Part shown: positions 1 through 8,319 of the stretch, piece by piece
How the letters are laid out: every line of letters begins with the position of its first letter
Numbering within the stretch: the first letter of the stretch is position 1
Assembly (NCBI GenBank): GCA_016169945.1
Contig: JADLSH010000393.1
Location: 7,705,501-7,769,500, forward strand
From: Trachythela sp. YZ-2020
Taxonomy: Eukaryota; Cnidaria; Anthozoa; Malacalcyonacea; Clavulariidae
Length of the DNA stretch: 64,000 bases
Direction of reading: 5' to 3'
The notes under the pieces: generated by a model
What the model saw: only the letters and a program-made list of their open reading frames with translations
What the model was told of the DNA's origin: nothing
The model's database searches: none
Position numbers and translations under genes: made by a program

Positions 1-305
1 TAAGCACTTTGTAGTTTATGAGTGTTAAATTCCCATTCATAAGACTCTAAAAAGTCTCCAAACGAATTCCTGTAGTAATCTGGTGGTTGCCCATAACTGT
101 CGAAGAATTCTCCTTTCTCTTCCGATTGAAAGTAAAAGGCCACCCAATGCGTTCCTGGTTGACTGCTAGGATTGGTGTTTGCGACAAATCCACATGGATA
201 TTTATCGATTGTCTGAGGTAGCTTATCACTAGGAAACACGCCGCAAAACTGTTTGCTTGTTATAGGATCTTGTTCCAATACACGAGTTATCTGTGTGGTG
301 TTCAT
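1..305 (-). CDS. Adenain-like maturation cysteine protease, partial
   Basis: The frame is open from an ATG at 305 to the left edge of the window, so only the N-terminal ~101 residues are present. It shows GTHWVAFYF followed about 10 residues later by EFFDSYG, the His and Asp region of adenovirus-type proteases used by Polintons/adintoviruses to mature capsid proteins. The catalytic Cys lies C-terminal to this and would be beyond the edge. The ATG directly follows the TAG of the capsid gene (TAGATG), consistent with a compact late-gene cluster on the minus strand. No break is seen in the visible part. Family assignment is from motifs and neighbours. Confidence 0.8.
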   Translation of the reverse strand, partial: MNTTQITRVLEQDPITSKQFCGVFPSDKLPQTIDKYPCGFVANTNPSSQPGTHWVAFYFQSEEKGEFFDSYGQPPDYYRNSFGDFLESYEWEFNTHKLQSA

Positions 306-1610
306 CTATCCAGAGTAGTCGTAAACAACGTTTCTCTCAGCATCAATTTGAATCAGGTTTTGAAATTCCCCGTAACAGACGAGACTCACAGCTGCTGCCG
401 GTGCGGCAGAGAACTTGATGTCAACTGCCAGATTTCCTTTTTGAACGGCATTAAAATGAGGTGACAGATCGAAAGCATAAACTGCATATCCTTTTGGAAA
501 TTCTTCTCATGTTATATCGTTCCCTGTGTTGTAATACATTTTCCCGTGCCAGAAAACAATGTACTGAATGCTTCAACAAATCTGGGGTTTGCACCAAAGG
601 AAAGCTGCATCGGTTTAAACGGCATATCTTCTCCATTCACGGTTATTCCAATAGAGGACACGTTAAAATGTTGAAAGTTGTACGGATTCTTCTTGTATGC
701 GCCATTAAACGCTGCGCTATCAACCAATCCAAAGACAAACGACTTCGGTACAAGTCCATTAAAGATGTTATCTTTCCTCAGGGAGGGATTTCCTGCAGGA
801 ACAATGAAACTCTTGCACTCCACGCGACGAATAGGATAGATAGCCGGTCCTTTTTTCAATGCAATTTCATGAGCCACGGAAATGCTTGGACTAACTTTCA
901 CCTTACGTATCTTGAGATAGGCATCGATCAGCTTTACTCTGTAATCAACATCGTCCGCAGACGCCATCAGACAAAACTCTTTACTACTCCGATTCAGAAT
1001 AACTTTCAAGTCAACAAAACTTAGCAGGAGACGTTCGGTGAAAAATAAGTCGCTGAATATAGGTCCGGTCATTTCAATAGTTCCACTTGTCTTGCTGAAT
1101 GCATATCTTGCTTTAAGACCAAGGTTGGCGTTGGCACCTGCTAATGTTGGATCTGCAACGTCCATTTCCCCTCCCGTGTCTTTATAAAACATAGAGCTGG
1201 TAATTTGTGACTCTTTCGCTGACGGATTATAATTGAGGAGGGTTTCCAGATATGCACGGTACGCGTAAGTTCCAGTGGCTTGTGTCACTTGCTTTTCTTT
1301 CAAAAACATGTCGACTTGTTTGAACAGACTGTAGGAAATTGTTCACAACTCCGACCTTTTCGTCTGCGTCAAGATTTGCACTGTCTGCTTTAGTCACTTT
1401 TGCTCTCACCACAAGAATCGTTTTTGATAAATCGACATAATCTTCAGTGCCTGGAGACAGGAACGTGATTGGACCACCGTCTGATACACTGGAAACAGGT
1501 TGATGATCTATCCAATGTCCTTTTTCCAAACTGACTTGTGTTGGAGGTATAGAGAACAGATCGAGTTCTGTCTTTGTGCATTCTTGCGATTTGGAATGTA
1601 CGAGATACAT
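306..1610 (-). pseudogene. Polinton/adintovirus major capsid protein (hexon-like), broken
   Basis: This is the double-jelly-roll-type major capsid protein, typically annotated in invertebrates as F54H12.2-like. Recognisable blocks are GHWIDHQPV near the N-terminus, VVNNFLQS, then YAYRAYLETLLNYNP and the C-terminal FSAAPAAAVSLVCYGEF. The start at 1610 lies 3 bases after the stop of the upstream basic protein, and the TAG at 306-308 abuts the protease ATG. At least three lesions are visible: a frameshift around 1230-1310, a frameshift near 535, and an in-frame TGA just after it near 508. The pieces together cover ~430 residues, close to full length for this family. The role is inferred from family resemblance and cluster position. 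Confidence 0.75.
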
Positions 1611-1612
1611 GT

Positions 1613-2104
1613 TTATCCGAATATGTCAGGAGCTGTTTTCCGCTTCTTGGTCTGACTGCTTATGGTAATAGATGCCGATGCCTTTCTCTTTTTAACTGTT
1701 TTTCGCTTCTTGGTCTGATTGCTTCTGGTAGTGGATGCCTTTCTCTTTTTAGCTTGCTTTGTACGTTTTCCACTTCCTGTTTGAGCATAAGTTTGAAGTC
1801 GATTGATGGCTTTTCCCTTTGCGACGTTTACAGCTTCTTTACCTCTGGTTTTTACTGCTTCTTTTAGATTTCTTCCAGAAGCAACGTCTCCTAGCACATT
1901 AGCGCCAGCATTCAAAGCAATTTTACCAATAGCTTTTGCTCCACTTTTTACCATAGGCATGACTGCTCTTGCAACGCTACGAAACAGACCACCGAGTCCA
2001 TAGCCCATTTGTCCATGACCCACTTGCCATGGACTGCCTCTGAAAACAGGCATTCCACGTCCTTGCTGTTGATGAAGATAGTAACATACGTATGGATTAT
2101 TCAT
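1613..2104 (-). CDS. Basic pVI-like minor virion protein of the Polinton
   Basis: A 163-residue frame starts at the ATG at 2104. The N-terminus is Gly-rich with an amphipathic stretch (GLGGLFRSVARAVMPMV) like the membrane-active/core proteins encoded between penton and hexon in Polintons and adintoviruses. It is followed by KSGAKAIGKIALNAGANVLG and RGKEAVNVAKGKA. The C-terminus has repeated basic blocks of the type KKRK, suiting DNA binding or nuclear localisation. Its stop is followed by the capsid ATG within 3 bases. The upstream penton frame now reads into it without a stop, an apparent read-through caused by mutation. Exact function is inferred. Confidence 0.6.
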   Translation of the reverse strand: MNNPYVCYYLHQQQGRGMPVFRGSPWQVGHGQMGYGLGGLFRSVARAVMPMVKSGAKAIGKIALNAGANVLGDVASGRNLKEAVKTRGKEAVNVAKGKAINRLQTYAQTGSGKRTKQAKKRKASTTRSNQTKKRKTVKKRKASASITISSQTKKRKTAPDIFG

Positions 2105-2852
2105 CTTTAGGTAAAATAAGTATGCTGTCTGAAGTGCTGTCACGACCTTCCCGTGTTCAAATGGCACAGGATCGCCTGTGTCGTTCCTTAAAAGAATTTC
2201 CATGTCTTCGAATGATTTGGTTTTGGACAGGTACGTATTGTATGTTTGGGAAAGTTTTAGTAATGACGTCACCAGACTTTCCCTCAACGGGAATGCTTCT
2301 GAGTAATTGGGCGCTTGTATCTCCGACGATCTGCGGTTGAACAATATCACAATAAACGTAGATGGTCGTCATCCCAAACAAGTCTGCCACGTAAGGACTT
2401 TCGGTCGTCTTTTTGAGTATTTTTACGTCTCCTCCAAACCCCAAGATAATCGACATTTTTTTATATAAGGCTAGTTCGTATGGAGTTTTCAATTGAACTG
2501 TCACTTTGCCGGTGCGAGCATTAAACGACAACTTAATGTTGTCGTTAACATCTTTTGCCAATGCTTTATTGATGGCTTTGATAATATCTTGCATTGTTTC
2601 GTAGTAACCGTAATCAATTTCTGTCGTCAAAAAATATCCACCTCTGTCCTTGTGATAAATATGACTGTCGAATCCCCGTGCTAAAGTATACCACAAGTTA
2701 GGGTAAGAGATGGAATACAAACCAACTTCTCAATCGCCATTCAAATCAATGGTTTGTGGTAATTTTACACGATAACTAGTTGTTTTGTTATCGGAAAAGA
2801 CATCCAGGGATGCATTGCTAGGAAGCGTAAGATAAAAATGTGTTCCACTCAT
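2105..2852 (-). pseudogene. Polinton minor capsid protein (penton-like), broken
   Basis: The gene starts at an ATG at 2852 (MSGTHFYLTLPSNASLDVF). An in-frame TGA lies at 2730-2732, after which the frame continues (LYSISYPNLWYTLARGFDSH) as the single-jelly-roll penton-type protein. A frameshift near 2225-2250 moves the reading to SFEDMEILLRNDTGDPVPFE, a conserved C-terminal block of this family. The expected terminal stop is absent, so the frame runs into the basic pVI-like gene. Three lesions show that the copy is dead, unless some are assembly errors. It lies between the integrase and the pVI-like gene on the same strand, the usual Polinton order. Confidence 0.7.
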
Positions 2853-2899
2853 TGTCACTACTAAAGTATGAATAAAAGACACACAACACAGACGCTGGT

Positions 2900-3964
2900 T
2901 TAAATCTTATTTACCCTCTCAGGTACCCACGAATTAAACTTGTTCAGGTACCCTAACCATTTTACAAGATATTGTACATTGTTGCCTCTACCACGTTTCT
3001 TCAAAACTTGTTCAACTTCGTAGACGTCATCCTGCTTGATAACCTTTTGCAACTCTTTCTCGTAAAACGTTCCTTTCAGTTCCTCACCATCATAATCTTT
3101 CAACTTATACACCGGAGGATCACGAGGTACTTGTTTGCTTACGGTAAAGATTTCTTTGGAGAAATTTGGCAAGTAACCTTTTTCAAATTTACGTTTGATT
3201 TTACTAATTCTAACTTGATCACCAATCTTAAACTTATACTTTACATTTTTCACAGCACTGTGATCATCATACAAAGTGTGCCACACTTTCTTTTCGTTTT
3301 CAACAGTTACATCTGCTGGTTTTGTTTTAATACTGCGATGAACACTATGATTGTAAGAATACACTAAATCAGGCAGCATGTCAATGTATCTCATTGTTTT
3401 CTTGGCTGTGAAGTATCGCCACATCTTAGTCTTCAGAGTACGAATCAAATGTTCCACGATAGAGGCTTTCGTTTCGTTCTATGTCTTCTTCTTTCATCAA
3501 CGCTCGAAAATGTTTGTTAAAAAACTCAGTTCCTTGATCAGTCATGATCTTTTCAGGCTTGCGTCCAGAAGACAAAATGATTTTGAAAGCTTCAACCAGA
3601 GACTTCAACCAGAGAAGGACCTGTTTTATTTTTCAAAGGAACTACCCAAGCATACTTTGAAAACACATCAATGCAAACGAGCAGATATCGATATCCATCG
3701 TTAAACTTTTGCATGGACTGCGTGTCCGCTAAATCCATCTGCCATTGCTGGTCGATGCCACCCACGATCACACAATTCCTTTTAAAATTGAGACGAATAG
3801 GTTTATGTAAAGTGTATGCATCCTGTTTCATCAGCCATTCTTTAATTTGCTTACGACATATCAAATTTTCCCTCTTTTTTCACGTCACTGTACAAACGAT
3901 CCACTACACCATATCCTCCTGAACGTTTTGGATCGTAATAGACACTAGACAGGTAATCATCCAT
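2900..3964 (-). pseudogene. Polinton chromodomain integrase (retroviral-type DDE), frameshifted
   Basis: Starting at ATG 3964, the reading passes through three frames. The first Asp lies in QWQMDLADTQ, the second in IMTDQGTEF and the Glu in ASIVEHLIRTLK, together the D,D-35-E core. An SH3-like segment follows (KFKIGDQVRISK) and then a C-terminal chromodomain (DVYEVEQVLKKRG, YLVKWLGY, SWVPE). Frameshifts are visible near 3860, 3600 and 3450-3480, so no intact protein is encoded. Integrase of this kind inserts Polintons with 6 bp duplications, but the element ends could not be found here. The gene lies upstream of the structural cluster on the same strand. Confidence 0.8.
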
Positions 3965-3998
3965 GTTCAACTATCACATATAGAATGAGAGAAATCTT

Positions 3999-4238
3999 TT
4001 AGTCTTCGACGTTTTGAATGGTGTGTTCGACATATTGAATACTGTTAATGTGTTCGTCATTTTTCAAAGCATCGTTTTCAACAGGCTTGTAGTTTTTGAT
4101 AGTTTTACTGTTATATCCCATTTGTAAATGTCCTTCGAGATTGAGATCATTGCGACCAACACTTATACCTACTCTAAACATTTTCTGTCTGTTATGATTT
4201 TTATTAATCTTTGGATTTTTGCTAGCAGAGTGACCCAT
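3999..4238 (-). CDS. Small Polinton protein with MGHSAS N-terminus
   Basis: This 79-residue frame begins at the internal ATG at 4238, giving MGHSASKNPK. A Gly at position 2 with Ser at 6 resembles an N-myristoylation signal. The longer frame up to 4325 has no ATG start. The stop lies 35 bases before the integrase ATG on the same strand, suggesting co-transcription. The rest is polar with no recognisable domain. A myristoylated virion protein is a speculation from the N-terminal motif only. Confidence 0.35.
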   Translation of the reverse strand: MGHSASKNPKINKNHNRQKMFRVGISVGRNDLNLEGHLQMGYNSKTIKNYKPVENDALKNDEHINSIQYVEHTIQNVED

Positions 4239-4444
4239 GTTTACGCGATGGCTTCTACTATACTCTGAAGATACCAGACTTGTACGGGTGGTATAAAACC
4301 TTTTCAACTTACGAAAAACTGTCAAACATTCTCTGATAGTCGGGAAGTAAAGAGCTAATCATGTATCGTTCGTCTAAACATTTCGACATTGACAATAAAT
4401 AATTAGTTCTTCATCATCGTCAGAAACGTATTGAAAAGAAACTG

Positions 4445-4771
4445 TTGAAAAGTTACGCTGAAGAAATCGCGTCAATTATATCTCGCCTTGTTGTTGAAAA
4501 CTGCAATGGTTGTATCATTGATCATCCGTCTCAAACACAACATCAGTGCCTCATGATGGAAAAGGATGAGCAGTTATGTTTGTACTTTGACCATGCTTTG
4601 GAAAAGATTTCAGAAGCAAATGTCATGGAGACTTTTACCAAAAGTTTGAATGATATTAAACCTAGAGTGAATGGTCTTGAAATGCTCAAGTATACGTGTA
4701 ATGATTGGAGAACTGTCTTTTGTGCAGATCAGAGACGGGTGCTCAAACAAGAGACCTTTAAGTTATTGTAA
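4445..4771 (+). CDS. Conserved Polinton small protein with Cys/His cluster
   Basis: The ~108-residue frame contains a Cys/His-rich block (NCNGCIIDHPSQTQHQCLM) that could bind zinc; similar small proteins accompany animal Polintons. There is no ATG at the 5' end: the frame begins at TTG and is open upstream to a TAA near 4400, so the true start is lost, spliced or upstream. The C-terminal part contains NDWRTVFCADQRRVLKQE. It is the first of four plus-strand small genes lying between the divergent integrase and the polymerase. Function unknown. Confidence 0.5.
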   Translation: MKSYAEEIASIISRLVVENCNGCIIDHPSQTQHQCLMMEKDEQLCLYFDHALEKISEANVMETFTKSLNDIKPRVNGLEMLKYTCNDWRTVFCADQRRVLKQETFKLL

Positions 4772-4842
4772 CTGAACAGGAAGTGTAACAATCATGATTG
4801 TATAAAGTAACACGGTTTTAAAATGTGTCTTCAGTTTGCAAT

Positions 4843-5139
4843 ATGTCTGGGAAGAGTAAACACAGTTCCCGTAAGAGATCGTCAAAGAGAAACGTTTTTG
4901 GTTCGGTACGCAGTAAATCAGTTAAGAGAAACAATCGAAAAAGAGTCATTTTGGGCCAAAGGAAAAGCATAAAAAATATTACGCGTCAGAATAAAACCAC
5001 ATCACACAGAATGGTGGACTCCTTACGTAAACGAACAGACAACTATTCTACGATGTTCAAACGATCCAAAGTGGTGATTAAAAAGCAGGAAAGACATGTA
5101 AAAGAATCGAACATGAACATTGTAAAGCTGTGTAATTAA
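4843..5139 (+). CDS. Small highly basic Polinton protein
   Basis: This 98-residue frame starts at the ATG at 4843 (MSGKSKHSSRKRSSKRN); the longer frame starts at a GTG. Lys and Arg dominate throughout, with many Ser and few acidic residues, as in protamine-like or core DNA-packaging proteins. A TATAAAG sequence lies about 40 bases upstream at 4801. No domain is recognisable. DNA condensation or nucleolar targeting is inferred from composition only. Confidence 0.5.
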   Translation: MSGKSKHSSRKRSSKRNVFGSVRSKSVKRNNRKRVILGQRKSIKNITRQNKTTSHRMVDSLRKRTDNYSTMFKRSKVVIKKQERHVKESNMNIVKLCN

Positions 5140-5242
5140 AATCAAAACACAAAACTTTCTGCTGTTATTTATTTCTCTGTAAGGTTATAAACATCTAAAA
5201 TCAAGTGGAAGCATTCAAATGTAGCAATCTTTACCAATTCCC

Positions 5243-5276
5243 TATAAAAACACTGCGTCAAGTCTGATTTTTATCA
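5243..5276 (+). promoter_or_regulatory. Small-gene promoter motif, copy 1
   Basis: TATAAAAACACTGCG, a short variable spacer, then TCTGATTTTTATCA lie just before the ATG at 5292. The same arrangement recurs at 5592-5625. The TATA box plus initiator-like TGATTTT suggests a shared Polinton promoter class. Confidence 0.55.
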
Positions 5277-5291
5277 TAATCGCTCGACAAC

Positions 5292-5564
5292 ATGACTATC
5301 GACATACTGTTCATGGCTAAGAATCAACTTGTGTTTCGTGTCAATATGTGTGCTTCTAGTTTTGAAAATAAAATCTTAAATGATTTGACAGGTGATGAGT
5401 TTGAAAAAGGGGTTGCCGTTTATCATGACGACGAAGATAGATATCTATATACTAATGAAGAGTTTATTGAAAAGGTTTGGTATGCATGTGTCAAGCATGG
5501 ATATATTTCTGAAGATTACGATATCATGGGAAAGTTTCTTGACGAAATGAAAGTCACTCCATAA
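5292..5564 (+). CDS. Small acidic Polinton protein, function unknown
   Basis: A 90-residue frame starts at ATG 5292, 16 bases after the promoter motif. It is acidic, with several DE-rich patches (YHDDEDRYLYTNEEFIEK) and no membrane segment or signal peptide. It has no visible lesion, unlike the structural genes. I do not recognise a family. It sits in the four-gene plus-strand cassette and probably has its own transcript, given the dedicated TATA motif. Confidence 0.5.
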   Translation: MTIDILFMAKNQLVFRVNMCASSFENKILNDLTGDEFEKGVAVYHDDEDRYLYTNEEFIEKVWYACVKHGYISEDYDIMGKFLDEMKVTP

Positions 5565-5591
5565 GCAGAAAATGTAACAATTTGAAAAATC

Positions 5592-5625
5592 TATAAAAAC
5601 CCTGCACCGCTCCTGATTTTCATCA
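5592..5625 (+). promoter_or_regulatory. Small-gene promoter motif, copy 2
   Basis: TATAAAAACCCTGCA, a short spacer, then CCTGATTTTCATCA precede the ATG at 5654. It matches copy 1 at 5243 in both the TATA half and the TGATTTTnATCA half, at nearly the same spacing. Confidence 0.55.
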
Positions 5626-5653
5626 GATCAAACAAACATTTTAAAGAAGCAAC

Positions 5654-6007
5654 ATGGTTTGGAGAAACATTGTAACGCATTGGCTTTCGGATAAAATTAT
5701 AACGCAAGAGGGGAATTTGGCAACTCTGGATTTGATGCGACTTTTGATAGAGAAGAATATAATACCAGCAACGCTTGTCGATAATGCGACGTTGCACTCC
5801 ATTATGTTGACGCAAATCATATTGGAAACATTAACAGGTGTATCGGTACCCCGAGCCCCCCAGGGACCGAACTTTACCTATCGTATGAACGCTAAGGAAA
5901 CGATGATGTGGGACTTGGCTAGAAAAAACGAAAAGCAAGTGGCGGCGCTAGAAGAAGAAACTGGGGTGAATTTGGATCATTACCACAAACTTAACATTGG
6001 AAACTAA
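5654..6007 (+). CDS. Small Polinton protein, function unknown
   Basis: A 117-residue frame starts at ATG 5654 and is preceded by the second copy of the TATA/TGATTTT promoter motif. It is mostly helical in character, with a hydrophobic middle (TLHSIMLTQIILETLTGV) that is probably buried helix rather than a membrane anchor. A Pro-rich turn (PRAPQGP) follows and a polar tail ends the protein. No lesion is seen. It lies tail to tail with the 3' end of the polymerase, about 100 bases apart. Confidence 0.5.
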   Translation: MVWRNIVTHWLSDKIITQEGNLATLDLMRLLIEKNIIPATLVDNATLHSIMLTQIILETLTGVSVPRAPQGPNFTYRMNAKETMMWDLARKNEKQVAALEEETGVNLDHYHKLNIGN

Positions 6008-6104
6008 CAAGCTTAGATTTTGTAACATTTATTTCAAACTGCATGAACAACTTTTTTTAATTATATAAATAGCCATAAAATGGCGTAAACGTCAGAATAT
6101 AATT

Positions 6105-7776
6105 TTAAAATCCATAAGGTAATGTTTTGTAATCATCAATAATTACACGTTTGTTATAAACGATTCGATAGTCTTTTTTCATGCGTTTTGTTTCAATGTT
6201 TTTGGTCTTCACATTCCGAGTAATCTTGTACGGAATGTCTACAGTAACTTGACGGGTCTCGTTACACACTGCGTGACGATACACCAGTTCACGTATAACG
6301 TCAAAGTTCACTGTTTGTCTTGCAGTACAATCCAGGGTGATGCCTCGTATCTTGGTCTCGACTTTATCCGTATTGGTCCGGTAGCAATAATTTTTGGGTC
6401 CTCCCGAGATGAAGGTGGTAATGTGATACCCTCCTAACTCGTCAGTTAAATCACCAAGATAAGGACCTATCGGGGGCTCTGGATCACCGGGTTTGCTGAC
6501 ATAAATTACCGAATCCGTATCGTAATACAATACTCTTTCCTGCAATTGGTCCAACACATCATAGAGTTTGAGACGGGCATAAGCGGTGGTGAAAGCGGCG
6601 ATGATTACATTGGTTTTGGCGTTTGGTTCGATAAAATTTTCGGTATACTCATAACAAATCTCTATCATCTCGTCGCTCACCAAACTAACATCAAGCACGT
6701 TAATTTCGTCGGAGGAAAGGTAATCAAAATACACTTCGGGATCTCGAATCTGTAACTTTTCACCATGTTGGGTCGTTGCGCGAATTTACCCCAAAACGAA
6801 TTCAGCATCAATTTTGCTAGGGCGCGCAATCCAGGATTATGCTCAATTTTGCTTCGATCCAACTGTATTCCTTCGTGTTCGTAGTACTCGTCCACATATC
6901 GCTGTTTTTGTTCTTCGGTGATGCAGTCCTTCGGGGTACCCGCTCGCCTCCTGCTTGATTTTCATGAAGGTGTTCATGTAGTCTTTAAACAGCTCATCAG
7001 AGGTTTCAGGAAAATGCCACACTTCGTGGAGTTGTAGGATTTGATAACCTTTCTCTAGGGCTTTCTCCAACTCTACGTGGCACCAGGTTCCTTGGATAGC
7101 TCTTTCGTTATCGGAATGGGTACAGGGGGTCTGGTTACATGTATCTGCGCAGGTTTTGCACAGAGGGAACATCAGCTTACCCTGGGTACGATAGGGAAGG
7201 ACAGGATGGAAAAGACCTCGAGGTGGTAATACCGTGACTTGATCATACCAAAATAAGTGGAAATGTCGTCGAAATTCTCGGTGATAATACGAGGACAACC
7301 AACGACTGTCTTTGTCATTTTGTTGGACCAGGGATAGAGGCTAGTGAAATCTAGGTAGTTTATTTTCTCACCATCCTCGCACTCATGGTAAAGTTTGGCG
7401 GCGTTGGTTCGACCCCCATAAAAACCATCTCGAGGCTCCAAAGGATCCACCAAATCATAGTTGTCAAAGTATGTTTTCATGTCCTCATCACGTTCCAGCT
7501 CTTTCTTTATATCGCATTCCCATACTTCAACGAGATTGAAACCGCGTTCTTCAAGGTAAAGAGCTTTTTGTACTGTGGCTTCGTAAAGATCATGCATTGT
7601 TTTTTCACTTACTGGGTTGACTGTATCACAGGCATAGCCATTTCAAGGCGATATTGGATTGTTTGGTTTTCGGATGGTACCCGTGTTGAGGAATGATGGT
7701 AATGGTATTTTCTCGGAGGTAATTGGTTCGGTATACCAAATTACAAGCCGAGGCGATGGTCAGGCATTTCTCAAAG
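6105..7776 (-). pseudogene. Protein-primed DNA polymerase B, C-terminal half (palm and thumb), frameshifted
   Basis: This is the 3' part of the Polinton polB gene. It contains motif A (YLDFTSLYP) preceded by FYGGRTNA, motif B (KLMLNSFWGKFAQ) and motif C (LYYDTDSVIYV), the catalytic palm motifs of family B polymerases that initiate from a terminal protein. The reading moves between frames near 6700-6740, 6850-6940 and 7180-7290, and an in-frame TGA lies near 7630. Upstream the gene is interrupted at 7777-12285 by an LTR retrotransposon. The final residues (DDYKTLPYGF) lie just before the stop at 6105. All three catalytic motifs remain recognisable, so decay looks limited. Confidence 0.85.
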
Positions 7777-7781
7777 GGATC
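7777..7781. repeat. Target-site duplication GGATC (left) of the Mag element
   Basis: GGATC flanks the LTR element here and again at 12281-12285, the 5 bp duplication expected of Ty3/gypsy integrases. Confidence 0.9.
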
Positions 7782-7897
7782 TGTAATATCTTGTATTATA
7801 CTTCAATACCAACTAATCACTAACTACAAGAGTCAACCCAACCGGGTATTTATACTAACTACCTAATTACTATTCATATTTAGATTACCATATTACA
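7782..7897 (-). repeat. 3' LTR of the Mag element
   Basis: 116 bp, starting TGTAATATGG and ending ATTACA in element orientation. No difference from the 5' LTR at 12165-12280 was found by eye. Confidence 0.95.
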
Positions 7898-7911
7898 CTT
7901 TTCCCCCTTTT
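7898..7911 (-). other. Polypurine tract
   Basis: In element orientation AAAAGGGGGAAAAG ends directly at the 3' LTR. This is the plus-strand primer site for reverse transcription. Confidence 0.85.
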
Positions 7912-8054
7912 AAAGTTCGTGACCTAATGTTCAATACTGGCTTTTTTTTTTGTTCTTTTTCCTAATGTTTATAACTATTTAAATCTACATTAATATTAAA
8001 TAAATTAAGTTCCTATTTAGGTAATACAAAGATTAGTTCTTCAACCTCAGTATT

Positions 8055-8319
8055 TTAAGAGTACATTAATCTTTCTGGTGGTCTTCTACTTCGTTGAGGA
8101 TAACGGCGGTTCTTTCCGACACTTCCTTGAGTTGGAGGCGAGGGAGTATCTTCCGGACTTACAACAGGTTCCTCAGGAAGCTGTAGTCGCTCGTGATCCA
8201 ATTGCAATGGAACAGACACCGGAGAGTCTCTTTCTTGAGGTGCAGGTCTATTCTCGTGCGGAACTGATACAACCGGATCTTCTTCGGAATCTGGCATATT
8301 TCCAAAATTTTCTATCCAA
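8055..8319 (-). pseudogene. C-terminal tail of Mag pol, out of frame by one base
   Basis: The last ~85 residues of the pol tail (Pro/Glu-rich, ending RRYPQRSRRPPERLMYS, a typical Mag terminus) are in a different frame from the main gag-pol. The shift falls in a GA-rich run around 8320-8345 (gagcgagagagat), where the long frame hits a TGA. A slip in this microsatellite is the simplest cause. Integrase catalytic residues all lie upstream, so the protein may tolerate losing the tail. Confidence 0.75.
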
